Assembly (NCBI RefSeq): GCF_051020955.1
Contig: NC_135014.1
Location: 26,959,221 to 27,023,220 of the forward strand
DNA from: Megalopta genalis
Taxonomy: Eukaryota > Arthropoda > Insecta > Hymenoptera > Halictidae
DNA: 64,000 nucleotides
Direction: 5' to 3'
Shown here in pieces: positions 10,501 through 24,500 of this stretch; the stretch's first letter is position 1; every line of letters starts with the position of its first letter. The notes beneath the pieces are model-generated. The model made no database searches and had not been told where the DNA came from. It saw only the letters and a list, made by a program, of their open reading frames with translations. Made by a program: the position numbers and the translations under genes.

Positions 10501-13500
10501 AACGTTTTTTCACGCACCGTGGAAATTTTATATTCGGAGATGACCATTGAATATGCAACGACGACATCGCGTACCTGAAGTTAATCAAGATTTTCGCAGA
10601 CCGTGTGTAACCTAAAGTAAAACACGGTATACATTTATACATGGTCATCCGCTACGTATGTACATACATAATTAAAAGACTGCTCGGAATAGATTTAATC
10701 TGTTTCGTGGAAACTGCGTTTTATGAAGAGATAATGTTCCCGGAAATGCGCGCATCCGTTTAATCCCAACAAACGACGCGGATTTTCCCTTTCGACGCGA
10801 GAATCGGATACGTTTAGAAAAACGAGGCTCGAACGATCGTATCTTTTTTTTCAAAAATTGTCCATTTTTTGTTTATAAGTTGAGAGACAATCGGGAAGAA
10901 TTTACTGTAATTAGTGGAACGTGGATTTTATGCATTTACGGGAGAAATGTGAAAGAGAGGAATAAAACAGTGAAATTACTCTCTACATTGAGATTTAAGT
11001 CATTTTTGCCACTGGGTGGATTAAATCGTAGTTAAACTAAATAGCGTTAAAGCCAAAAACAAACTGATCAACTTGTCCGTACAAAAATAATCCTTCAGAT
11101 CACAGTAAAATCTCTCCAATTATCTCTTATCTCTCCACGATTTTTCTAATCGTTGACAATCGGCGACTAGAAAACCGAGCCGCGAGGCTCGGACAATCGT
11201 CTCTGCTCTTCCCAAATTGTCCAATTTCGTCCACAAGCCGAGCGACAATTCTGGCGAATTTACCGTATTCGTTAAAACTCCGGTCAAACGGCCCGAAAAG
11301 ACTGCGATCGAAGACCGGCAGCTACGCGCAAGAAGAAAGTTGACCGAACCGTGAGATCAGAGGGATCACAGCGAGGACGATTTACTTGGCGGATCGTTTA
11401 GCACCGATCGATCCAGATACGTCGACCGTCGAGGCAAGAACGGAAGGACTTCTTGGTGACGGCGGTGGCAGCAGCAACGTTTCGGAGCACCGAATGCGGG
11501 CACATACTACCAACAAAGAACATGAGTAGTCGACAAACCTTTGTCTTAGGCAACGAAGCGTTTTTTGGCGGGAAAACGGGAAGAGGGACGTTTTGATAAG
11601 TGTGTTTCGAGGGATCGGTTTTCCTGGACCTCCTCGGCGCCGGGACCGGCGGGCCCGCCGCCGTCTCCTTAACGGCGAGATCCGATCTGGAGCTGGAATC
11701 CGGCGAGCGGCGATTCGTCGATGACGGCGTGTCCGGCGTAACGATCGTCGCCAGGGTGCTCGTGCTGCTGTTCTTGTGCGGACACTTGTATATCGGTATG
11801 GCGTAAAGCTGATACTTCCTGTTCTGCGCGGCCTCGTGCCGCCGGCAAAGTCTCAGCGAGTAGAACTGCGAGCGCTTGTGCTTCCGGCGGCGCGGCTTCA
11901 GGCTGTTGTACCTCGGCACCGGCGAGTTACTCCTCGGCATGTTGTAATCGCTATAGTGCGGCCCTAGGTGGCTCCTGGTCGATTCGTAACCGGAACTCGC
12001 GTCGCAGAACGACGTCGTTCTGCTGAGCGGCTGCGAGCCGCCGCCGCCGCCGCACGCCGCAGCCACGATGGAATGATGCAACGTGCCATGCAAAGCCGAA
12101 ACTCGGGCAAACATAGGGGAAACCAACTAAAACAAAAGACAACCGGCGGCTACTTATCCACGGCCTCGACTCTTTGCGCCACTGTATTCGCCGGGAAACT
12201 GGGCCTGCACCTTTAATCGACACACATTTCCGGACCTGCTCCGCGCTTCGGGTTTACCTGCTTCGGACGGGTTTCACGTGGCACGACGGTGCAAAGGGTT
12301 CGCAGCGGGACTCGAAAGTTGTCGTAACATAGGTTCAACCGATTTATGGGCATAGTATGAATTTTCGAGAATATTTAAATTGAATACGAATTTTTAAAGA
12401 TGGGAATATTCGAGCTTGGCGGTCCATGCGCGCGCTAAAAAGGGGTAAGAAGTGTCTATGGAAGGGTTAAGTACTTGAAACAGTTATAAATACTTCGTAA
12501 CAGTTGCTACCAGAATTTTTATAGAGGCTGCCCGTAATTATGTCAACACCTGCGAAGAGGTGATTCCTTGGATCGTTCGAAGCAACTTTTTCCTTAGCGA
12601 AAATGTTCTACGAGGCTTCGTTTACGAGTTATTCACGAAAAACTCTGGCCAATGAGAGGCGAGCCTGGCTGCCGCGAGGCGGGTTAAGTCAGCCGTCCGA
12701 GACAATCAGCATAGGTGGGAGAGGAACTCCGCCTCGCGCCGGCCGAGCTCGCCTCTCATTGGTCAGTGGTTTTTCGTTAATAACTCGTGAACGAAGCCGC
12801 GGATTGAATTTTCGCAAAGGAAAAAGTTACTTGGAATTACCTCGGGAATCATCCCTTTCCGGGTGTTAACATTATTATGGAACACTCCCTGTATTACGAT
12901 TTGAAACAGTTATTTTTTGAACCAACCTCTTCAAGGCCCTGGTTTGGAGGCTGCTCCACTTTTTAGGCATTTCATGGCACACGGAATGATGTCGAGATAC
13001 AGTAAATTCTCTCTAATTGTCGATCAGTATACAGAAATGAACGATTTGGGAGAGGAGATACGATTATTCGAGCCTTGCACCTCGTTTTATAATTGCTGAT
13101 AATCGGTAAAAAATAAAAATTGAGTCGAATAGTCTTATCTCCTCTTTCCAAATCGTGCATTTTTGTTTACAAGTTGAGCGACAATTGTGGAGAATTTCAG
13201 GTACTTTTTCGAGACTGTTCAGGTACTTTTGATGATTGAACAAGAAATCGTTTACGCCATTTTTCGTGATCTGGATCCTTCAACGAAGTAAAGTGTTCTT
13301 TAAAACTTTTAACACCGCGCTTCGTTCTCGATCGAAAGCTAATTAACATTTGCTCGAAACAATATTTCCTCCAACTATTAGAAGCGCCCGAGAAATCGTG
13401 GGAGCTAATTTTTATTTCGTATACATTCCAATAAAGAAAAACGTTTGTAGTTTGTAGGTCGACGTATAAAGAAAATGGTAAAGCGTACTTATTTCTCGCA

Positions 13501-16500
13501 ACGTAGCATTTCGTGCAATTCGTTTGTCCCGATAATAGTTTCACCGACGCGGATTATTCGTGTTTACGCGCGCCTGAGAAATCGTAACGTACTCGATCGC
13601 GATAGTAATTGGAATTGAGATAAATGAGACTGTGCAGGGGGCAGCGCGATGCGAGGACTCGTTAAAATTATTTTTCGTCCGATTGTATCTCATTAATTTT
13701 AATGTCCGCTCTTGTTTAAACGTGTTACGAAATGTTGCATCGGAAATGGAAGGGGAGTCCGGGGGCTACGGCGTTTCCTGATTATTTGTATCCACATAAC
13801 AAAGCTACCATAGAACGCGCACGGTTAAATGATAAAATTCTGAATTTCGTAGGACAACGTGCGATTAATTCTCATCGTTGGTCGCATCGACCATCCGTTC
13901 GTTCGACCACAAATTCGTAATTGCAGCCGGACCGTTATCATTTTGTTTTAGGCTAGTGTACACACGTATTTAACGGTAATCAGGATCGAGGTCTTCGCCC
14001 CATTATTACTTTCAAGTGTTCCGAAGTACTCGGGCGTTCAATTTCAGATAACGCGAACGCGCGATTGAAAGTTTCTGCGTGGCGAAGTACTTCGAGAGTT
14101 TACGTTCTCATGCACGGAACCGAACCCTCTCGGAACTTCGAAAGAATCGTTCGGCGTATAACGAATATCGGTATCGCGGCCTCGGATCTCGATGGAACAA
14201 TTTATTGTAATGCCCGCGCCGAACAATTCACCGGTTTCGTGGAATTACTTTCGAACTACAACCAGTTTCGCCGGCCAATTATTATTTCCGAAGTAAACGA
14301 GCGTGAACTGATAACTTCCGAAATCAGTGTCGGCCGAATTACAGTAATGTCCTCCTTACCGACGCTCGGATTGTCCACTAAAATGGATAATTTGGGAAGA
14401 GGAGATACGATTCGAGTCTTGCGGCTCGTTTTTATAATTGTGGACAATTTATAATTATACAAATAAACCGCAAGGCTCGAACAATCGTATCTCCTCTTCC
14501 CAAATTGTCCATTTTTGTGGTCAATCTGGGCGTCAATTAGAGAGACATAACTGTAGCGGTCGCGGATTGCTCCTTCAATCGGAAAAGATGAAATTCTAGG
14601 AATCGTTTAAACGCATTTATTTTGTATTAAACAAAATTCTTTAGCCGGTGAAACGATCGTTAAGAAGCTCACCGATTATTTAACTGTATGATTTAACTTT
14701 TGAAAAGAGGAAAGTACACTGTTCGTCTGCGTTTTATAAATTGTTCTATGGTACGATATGATCGGAACATTTCAATATAATATTAATTCAATATTAATAT
14801 TAATATTCAATATCAATTCAATATTAATAAAAGAAGGAAGCTATAAGACGATTAATTACTGTAAAAATTGGAACAACGACGAAGGTTGGGAGCAGCCTCA
14901 CAGATTTTCAACAGTACCGAACACAGTAATGTCTCCCTAATTGTCACCCAAATTGTGCAGAAAAATAGACAATTTGGGAAGAGGAGATACGATTATTCGA
15001 GGCTTGCGGCTCGTTTTTAACGATCGTTGACGATCGGCAACTGTGAAAACTAACTGCAAGGCTCGAATAATCGTATCTCGTCTTCCGAAATGGTCCATTT
15101 TTGTGCACAATCTGAGCGTCTGTAAGGGAGACATTAGACGTCGACAGTATTAGACGTCTAGCGTGCGACAGTATTAGACTTCTAAAATCAACGGTTCAAG
15201 CCGAGCTCGTCTATCTTTTTAACGGAACTCTATACGTTCTTTTTACGTGAACGAATTCTGTATTTCGAGATCAATTCATTGACCTCCGACACTTGGATCT
15301 TCGGACCATCGTTCGAGGTCGTCGAACGCCGTTTAAATCAGGGTGTCGTTCCAGGATTAAAGGTGTAGTTTCGAAGCTGCGTAAAAAAACTTTATCCCTT
15401 CGAAAATACTGGCGCAGCCGCTTAACGACGAAACTCGATTTTATTGAAAACCGTCCAGGATCGCGCGGTGGTCCCGGTTTCGGCCGGATCTGTCGCGTAT
15501 TCACAAACGACCGTGAATCGCGGCGCGAAATCATAACGAACGCCGTGCCAGTGGCGCGTCGGCGGCGCGGGGGGAGGCGCGGTGTAATTGAGATCACGGT
15601 GGTCCCGAAAAATTCGCTCGGCAGGCATCAGCGGTTATTGTCGTTCGTACGTCAACAACCGTGTGTCGCGGACTAACAAACAAACAAACAAACAAGCAGG
15701 CAAACAAACACAGGCCGAGCGAACTCGAACGCACTGGGGCGGCGCGGAGAGCCGAGGTCCGGTCATCGAGACGGCTATTGTCGGGGTTTGCCTTCATTTC
15801 AATCTCAGCGAACGAAATTGCTGGCCGGGCGGATTCAAGGAAAATCCAAAGGCACTGGCGGACGCACAGGCGGTAACAGCGAAAGAGAAACGGAAACGCA
15901 AGTGAAAGAAAAAGAAAGGCGAGACTGAGAAACAAGGAGAACGGCGGAAGCACCTATTACGGGACGCTTTTCAGCGGCGTACGAGATTATCATCGATTTC
16001 GTCGCGCAACGTTAAAGCGTTGTTATCGAATGTTTATGCGACTGTCCGACGGATCGACGTTCCTTAGATAACGCGGCGAACCTATTTTGGAACGACCGTT
16101 CGAAATGCACGTTCCAAAATAGGGAGCGATCGAATATAAAACGCGGAGAGATGGTACGAAATCCGGTGTTCCATAGGGAGGTATATTTTTGATTCGCATG
16201 AAATAAATATGCCGAAGTTCGCTAATGAAACACGGACGTCGACAGTTCCATAAATCGGGTCCATATTTTGGAACGTGCATTTCGAACGTGCGTTCCAAAT
16301 TGGGGACGATCGTATATGAAACGCGACGTCTGTCGAACATTGGCGTAAACGTTTGGCGACGAGGCTTTTAACGTATCGATAAGATATATTAAGGTGTTAT
16401 CAACGTTTTTGCATATTTTGTACCGTATCGTTTGTGCCACTGTTGCGAGAAGGGGCCGCGTTTGGGCGGTGTTTCGTAATAGGTACTTTAACCGTTTAAC

Positions 16501-19500
16501 AGGCGCAGAGTTCTCTAGCAGCGGAGCGGTACTCTTGATCCGCAGTAATCGCACCTACCTGGACAGAGTCGGGTCATCGTGCCGATAATTGTCGAACGCG
16601 TCGCCCCGTTCGATGCCTCGCACGTCAGATCGATATTTTCGTTCAAGGTGGGTGCACCCATCCCTCCCATCCCCCCGTATTCCCCCGGTCGGTGCGCGGA
16701 ACACGCGTCCGCCGGGTTTATGACGCCCAGCCGTGATCCGAGAAATTAATTTGTTATGCCGTTGTAATTCTGACACCGGCCGCGTCCACCGATATCGATC
16801 AATCGCCGATGACGATTTATCCACGCGGCTGTGCGGAATGTTTCGCTGCTCGCGATGGACACCGACGCGCGACCGAACGAACGGCTCGCGGTTTCCACGG
16901 GTTCCGTTGATGAATATCCATTCATTAACCTTTCACGCATTCGTCCGATGCTTCTGCTTCATTAAGGAGTGCTTTAACGACGCAGTCTTTCAGCCGACCC
17001 CCGGCCATTTTCGACGGTTCAAAAGTCCCCGGGATTTCCGACGGCCAGACGCGACGATCTCCGACGAGAGGCCAGAATGCTTTCCACCCCTTCTTCCGCG
17101 ATGCCATTAATTTCGTGCCGCGAATCTTTCGAATATCATGCCGATATATTATATTTATAATATTATATTATATTATATTTATATTATTTATTATATTTAT
17201 ATTATAATTATATTATATCTATAATAGCTTTCGTAGTCGCATTTTCATTCTGGATGGGCGATTTTTACTTTCAACCAGCGTGCCGTACTTCGATGAGTTT
17301 GACTCGCGACGGAAATAAATGAAATCTGATCTAATTATTTGGTTATCTAATAATCTAATTATTTAATAATCTAATAACCTAATGTATGATAATAATCCAA
17401 TACGAATCTAATAATCTGATTATCTAATTATCGTTTCACGTTTTTTAATTGTTTCACCCGTGCCTCGAATGAAAATTTATATACCACGCGGATTTCGTTC
17501 AATTTATAATAGTTTATAATAATTTATAATAATTTCGTGCAATTTATAATAATCATCCTGCCGACATGATAGGGTTAAGATAAAGGAGAAAAATGTTTTT
17601 TCATCTCTTTTTGGTCATTCCAACTGACTTCGATAAAAATTTATTTCAGACACTATCGAGCGAATCGGTGTCTTTAACATTTCAGCAAAATATTCAAGTC
17701 GTTCGATCGAGTTTCACCCCAAAAAAAGAACTACAGTAATGTCTCCCTAATTGACGCTCGGATTGTGCAGAAAAATGGAAAATTTGGGAAGTGGAGATAC
17801 GATTACTCGAGCATTGTGGCTGGTTTTTACAGTTGTTAACAATCGATAACCATAAAAACCGAGTCAGAAGGCTCGAACAATCGTATCTCCTCTTCGAAAA
17901 TGATCCACTTTTGTGGACGATCTGAGCGTCAATTAGAGAGACATAACTGTACAGTAATGTCTCCCTTACCGACGCTCAGATTCTCCACTAAATTGGATAA
18001 TTTGGGAAGAGGAGATACGATTCGAGTCTTGCGGCTCGTTTTTATAATTGTGGACAATTTATAACTATACAAATAAACCGCAAGGCTCGAACAATCGTAT
18101 CTCCTCTTCCCAAATTGTCCATTTTTGTGGACGATCCGAGCGTCGATTAGAGAGACATTACTTCGTATTCGTTTAAAGACGCGATCGAATACTCCTGCGA
18201 GAGTCACTGTACTCCGTGCCGAGGAGGAAATCATAGTGTTCGATCGAGCGTGTTAATTGCCAACTCATCGGAGCGTGACAATTTGTTAATTAGCATAGCC
18301 TAAGGGGGAAGCTGACGACCGGCGGCGTCGATCACGCAGCGAAGAAACAATGCTCGTTTAAACAAAAGGTCGGAGGCGCGGCTCGGGCGGAGACCGTGCG
18401 ACAGGTAGAACGAGTCTCGGTTTACGGGCAAGTGTCAATTATAAGATTAGCAATTATTGGAATGGATGTCCATTCAGGGGCCGAATGTGGCGGACGTTGA
18501 AAGGGCCTCGAATGGACCCGAGCCCGTCGTCGCATCTTTGATCAAGCACCGACAGTTTCGGTGTAATCACAGAAGCTCGCCGGCAGCAACGCGAGATGCA
18601 AATTGGCCAACATTTATCGATTCGCTGATTATTTAGCGTCTGCGGGAAATTGATCTCTGTCTAGGCGTCGCTATCAAAGCGGCGAGGCGTTAATGATGTT
18701 AAATGACCTCGACCGTAGCGGAGAGCCCACGGTGAGTAATGATTTCACCGGACCGACGACGATGTTTACAAACGATCTTTGATCGTTCTTATTACGAGCG
18801 AGCCTTCGGAACGAGCCGATGTTCGAGCAGCGCCGATCGCGTGTCGGAGGCTTGATCGCGACAGTCACATTTAATTGACATTCTTCGGCTGTTCCTGCAA
18901 AACGAGCTTCATACATATTCATTCGCGAAACTGGATAACACCGACGAATAACTTAGTTATGCGAATATGATCGCTCCGCGATAGCCGGATCGCGCCGTTT
19001 TCCCTCCGCGGTCGGCGGCGGTTTTTAAATTTGTCAAGTACGAGAAACATGTTGCATTAATAAACATTAACTTCCCGCGGCCCTGGACTACATTCGCGCA
19101 ATGCAACTGCACGTTTCCGAACGCGCAAAAATCTGCCGCAACGTCCTTTAAAACCAGTTAACTGTGTCCGACGAGTATACTCGTCGCCGAGAAACGGCGA
19201 TATCTTGCGTCGCGACGAGTATACTCGTCGCGCGTAAAAAGTGGCGACCATTGGCTATTTAAATTGTAATTTCAGTGAAAACAAAAGCATCGTGAAAACC
19301 CGTCTTTCTGGCGCAATATTTTCGCAGCGACACTTATCGACGAATATACTCGTCGCGCGTAAAAAGTAGCGACCATTGGCTATTTAAATTGTAATTTCAG
19401 TGAAAACGAAAGCATCGTGAAAACCCGTCTTTCTGGCGCAATATTTTCGCAGCGACACTTATCGACGAATATACTCGTCGCGCGTAAAAACTAGCGACCA

Positions 19501-20189
19501 TTGGCTACTTAGATTGTAATTCCAGTGGAAACAAAAACACCGTGAAAACCCGTCTTTTTGACACAATATTTTCGCAGCGACACTCATCGACGAGTATACT
19601 CGTCGCTAGATTCTCGCGCCGAAAAGGAGGCGCCACAGTTAACTAGTTAAATTCCGATGTTTCGTTTTCTTTAGTTTCGCTGTGCCGTCGAATATTGTCG
19701 CCTTTACCGCACCGTTTGAAATTTGTTAACGTCAAAATAGAGATAGACGGATTCGTCCTATCGTGGATAGAAAAAACAACGCTGTTGCGCCGTTGTTCAT
19801 ACGATACTCGAAGCTTAAAAAATCGAATTTTGGCCCAGCTTTTTGGACCTAATACGTCATCGTGCTCCAGGCATACAAGCGAACCAATTACGCGGCTACA
19901 ACCACGGAAGAAACGCGACGCGCTCGTTTACGAACTTCTGGTTTCATTTTCCGGGAAGTTGGTTCAATTATTTTTGCTCCGTGATTTTTTTGGTAGCCGG
20001 CAATTCGGATCGGCTCGATCGGTGGATCATCGAAGGAGTCTCCAGCGAAATTCGGATCCGCTCCAGCGAGAGTCTTAAGCCCGGGAAACTTTTATTCATT
20101 GTTATATGCTCTTTGATGTCGGGAAACGAACGGCTGGCGCGCGCGCGTTGCCAATTCCAAAGTTAAACGTTTCCCGGCGGAACGGAGAG

Positions 20190-20226
<37 letters not shown>

Positions 20227-20423
20227 GGAAAGTCCCGGAAGATCGTTCGTAGACGGTTCGTCACGACGTTTTTTCGGATACCTGCTTTGCAATTCAAAGA
20301 AAGCGCGCAATGCTTCCCGAGGTATCAGCTTGGAATGGTTGTTACCGAAGCGGTTGCCGCTCCGTGCCGGAAATATTTCAGTTCTTCGCGAAACCGGAAT
20401 TTTTTTTTCCTTGATAAACGATG

Positions 20424-20466
<43 letters not shown>

Positions 20467-21392
20467 GAGAGAGAGAAAAAAACCCGCGCCGCTTCGAGGA
20501 AAAACGAATCATCCTCGCGAGTTTCATTTTATGCGTCCAGGCGAACGAATATCGGCGCCCGTTGCTTTTCGACTGGATCCTGCGCGCAGTTCGAATTTAC
20601 GAAAATGAATGCTTCGAAGCGAGGACTTTTTAACGAAGATTTTCGGTAAATTGCGATGAGATTTGTTGGGGCACGGGGCACGGTTGTAATTCGAACAACT
20701 ATGATTTTGAAATGCACTTGAATATACTTCTTGGATATGCAAAATTTTTCTATGTTTTCTAAACGAGGAAACGTGTTTAAGGTATGACAATAGTTGCATA
20801 ATCGTTCGCGAAACGAGCGAGGAAAACGTAGACGAATCTATAAACAGATCGCGCGAATATACTAAAACATTTGCGTTGTTTTAACGCTGTATCCTATCGG
20901 CGGTTTTCTGATAGCTTTTATAAATTCGAAGATCTCAATAGCTAAGAGTTTTTTTAATATATTATTTATGAATTTAGCTCGTGTCGTAGACACGGTTCAG
21001 TCGTCGAAAAGACTGTTCGTAGGCTGTCGACGAATAAAGTGTTTAATGATGCCGAATCACCGATGTTGCAAATTGAAATTTCTGCGGAGCTGTTCGACGA
21101 GTGTCTACGTAATGAAAATGTGAAAAAAAGCGTGATCGTGCTACGGTATCGGTAGATCGCGGGAAATCTCCGTTTCTCTTGCAATTTTTCAAATCGAACA
21201 AGTCGTTTTGTAGGTGCACTTCTATGATTGGCGGTACGCAGAGCGATACTAAATCGCGAACAAGTGAAAACGCGAGAGAGAGCGAGAGAGAATGAGAGAG
21301 AGAGAGCAAGAGGAAGAGAGAGATAGAGCAAGTAAGAGAGAAAGAGAGAGAGAGAACGAGAGAGCGAGAGAGAAAGAGGGAGAGAGCGCTCC

Positions 21393-21424
<32 letters not shown>

Positions 21425-21522
21425 CGAGAGAGAGAGAGAGGGAGAGAGAGATGGAGCAAGTAAGAGAGAAAGAGAGAGCGAGAAAGAACGAGAGAGCGAG
21501 AGAGAAAGAGGGAGAGAGCGCT

Positions 21523-21567
<45 letters not shown>

Positions 21568-24500
21568 TAGCGGATACCGCAACCGAGATGTGGGCGCATT
21601 TGTGTTAAAATCTCATCCCAGCGGTGGTTTCGAAAAGTGTGTCACTCCGATCCGTATCGAAGTGGAAGATAAATTCAAATTAACGAAGAACGAAGTTCGC
21701 AACGAAATCAAAAGCGGCTCGCGTTCCACTTGTCGTGTATAGCAGAGTTCAACGGGGCTGCTATGTTAATTACAGAACTTCGATACTGCATTAGAGTTTC
21801 TACAATGTTGTAGAAGCAGAAACGCGGTTATATGTGGTAGAACTTCAGCCATAATGTATAGAGGTCGACGCTGTTATTACAGCGATATTTTCCTTTCAGA
21901 ATTATTCCGGTTATCGCTGATCGATTGACAGATTACGTCGTGATCGATGCTTGTGCATTATTTTATAACAAAAGGTCAGAGAGTTTAGAAAACATTTTCC
22001 TACGGTTCACAATTTATTGGAAACACAGTAATGTTCCCCTAACCGACGCTCAGATTGTAATGCATTTTATACGCGTGAAATTGAATTTTCCGACAGATGC
22101 AACAGTCATCCTTTCAACAGTTTTTCAAATATGAACGAATTTGATGAATAAAATTATTCTGAAATGTGACATAACGATTTTTACCGGCGCCTTGGGGTCG
22201 CCATTCGAGTGGAAAGGGTTAATGATTGTCGCAACAATTGCAAAAACGAGCTGCAAGGCGTTGAACAATCGTGTCTCCTCTTCCCAAATTGTCTATTTTT
22301 CTGCACAATTTGGATGACAATTGGGGAGACGTTACTGTACACAGTGTGAAAGAGAGTACACACACCGTTTAGAACAGGGGTGTCAAACTCGCGCCGCATG
22401 CGGCCCGAGATGGCCATTTTTGATGTCAAGCATCAGGACGTAAACAATAATTTAACTTTATATATGTTTATTACGATCTACTAGTCAAAATAAAAATATT
22501 TGTTTCTATGAACATTGATTCTTTTTTTTTTGCGGCCCACCTAAAGTTAAGCATTGTTTATTTGGCCCAAGTTAACTTTTGAGTTTGACACCCCTGGTTT
22601 AGAAGGACCTACCCTTATTGAATCCTTAAAAAAATGATTAGTCCTCAAGTATAGCCGAATAACGTCAGCCAGTAATTTCGAGGCATCGATATCTTTCACA
22701 GAGAGAGAAAGAGAGAGAGAGAGAGGGAGAGAGAGAGAGAATAAGCCAAGTTTTTGGCCGCGACACTGCTCCAAAGCGAAACTGTTACCACGAGCTCGGC
22801 TCCGGCGTCGTTGCTCGGAGATAAATTGCACTGCAAAGCGTTGACAAACAGATCTTTAACACCCCGCAGTTTATGGAGTTTCCAGGGTTAATTTAGTTCC
22901 ATTCCACGTTTATCGATGCGAGTGTCAGACGGCCGGGAGAGCACGGAGTGTAAATGTCCCTGGTTCGGTGGCAAGATTAGCCGAGAATCCAACAATGCCG
23001 TCGCTGCATTGACTCGAGGCAAGCCAAAGACGTAGTTCCTGAAGAGCGGGAACTGTCTATCAGCTTTATGAGGGGCCGAGCGAGCGAGCGAGCGAGCGTT
23101 CAACAACGAACCTGCATAGTTTACGGTACTGTCGCCCGCGAAGAGAGCTCGGCTCGCCCTTATTTAACCAAGTGTCCCTACCTTCGACCTGTAATGACCA
23201 TTTTGAAAGGGGGCAACGGTTCGCAGCCGGTGTAATTGAGGATGGTCAGGGAACGGAAGGCGAAGAGGCAAGAAAACGGATATTAACGGCGGCCTTCGCC
23301 GAGCATCTTCGGCGTCTCTCGTCCGCCGGGATTTTCATATTTTATTGCCGCAGCGCCGTTCGCCTGGCCGCGATTGATTAATACGTGTGGATTATTGACC
23401 GACAGCTACGCATCGCCGGCTCAAATATTTATTTATTTGCCGGACGATTGTTAGGCGTGAATCACCGTTACGCGGAATCACCGCGGTCTGCGGTCACCGG
23501 TACTCTCGATCATTAATACCTTACGCTGCTTGCCGAACGGCCGTGTAGTATTGTCGGCAAACAAAACCCCCCGCAATGGCTCTAAAAATACTAAATTTTC
23601 AAGTTTCGACGCATCCGCGAATATCGTTGGAATTTCGGCGATGAAAATTCGGCGGGACGAAACGGCAAGATTCGTTTTTATGTCGCGCTTTCTGTCCGCG
23701 AATTTTGATCAAGTTGTCGATAGATAGCGAGGCGAAAGTAGCAACAAGTAGTAATGTTAAATTGTGAGTAAGTGGCAATGTTAAATTGTAAGTGAGTGGC
23801 AATGTTAAATTGTAACTAGGTAGTAATGTAAAATTGTAAGTAAGTAGCAATATAAAATTGCAAGTAAGTAGCAATGTAAAATTGTAACAAAGTACTAATA
23901 TAAAATTGCAAGTAAGTAGTAACATAAAATTGCAAGTAAGTAGCAATGTTAAATTGTAACTAGGTAGTAACATAAAATTGTAACTAAGTAGTAATATAAA
24001 ATAGTAGTAAATAAGTAGCAACGTAAAATTGTAACTAAGTAGCAATGTAAAATTGTAACTAAATAGTAATATAAAATTGTAAGTTGGTATTAATATAAAA
24101 TTGCAAGTAAGTAGCAATGTAAAATTGTAAGTAAATACTAATGTAAAATTGTAACTGAGCAGTCGTACAAAATCGTAAATAACTAATAACATAAAATTGA
24201 GAACAACAGAGTGGTGGAATAAAAATCGTAAGTAACTAGTAACAACAAATTCGGACGGCTACGCGGCAACAGAAAATTGTAAGCAATTAATTAGAAAAAA
24301 TGCCGGAACAATTGAAACAGCGTTTAACAAATAATTCACCATCGCCCGAAACGGTTTATGCGAACCCTTAAAGAGATTGTTTTCAATTTTTCCGAATGGA
24401 GAAATTTCCTCGGCATTTCCCGTTTAATATAAAAGCGCGCCGCGAATGTACGATACGTTTCTGAAAGGAGTGCATGTGGAAGTATAAAGATCCGTATGCC

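Larger units (their letters stand above)
7503..11538 (-). other. Intron 8 (4,036 bp)
   Basis: The donor is at 11538 and the acceptor ends at 7503. It contains four foldback-element pieces (7920-8114, 10101-10325, 10825-10911, 11101-11267) and four copies of a TTTCGCGTCG decamer at about 9395-9430. No additional exon with compatible phase was found. Confidence 0.85.

Noticed and set aside
21043..21599. Ser-Leu or Arg-Glu repeat frames
   Set aside because: Six-frame translation of a GA microsatellite; same for 31209-31793.
23599..24192. 197-codon minus-strand frame of an 8-residue repeat
   Set aside because: Follows entirely from a 24-bp minisatellite; composition is Leu/Tyr/Asn/Phe simple sequence.
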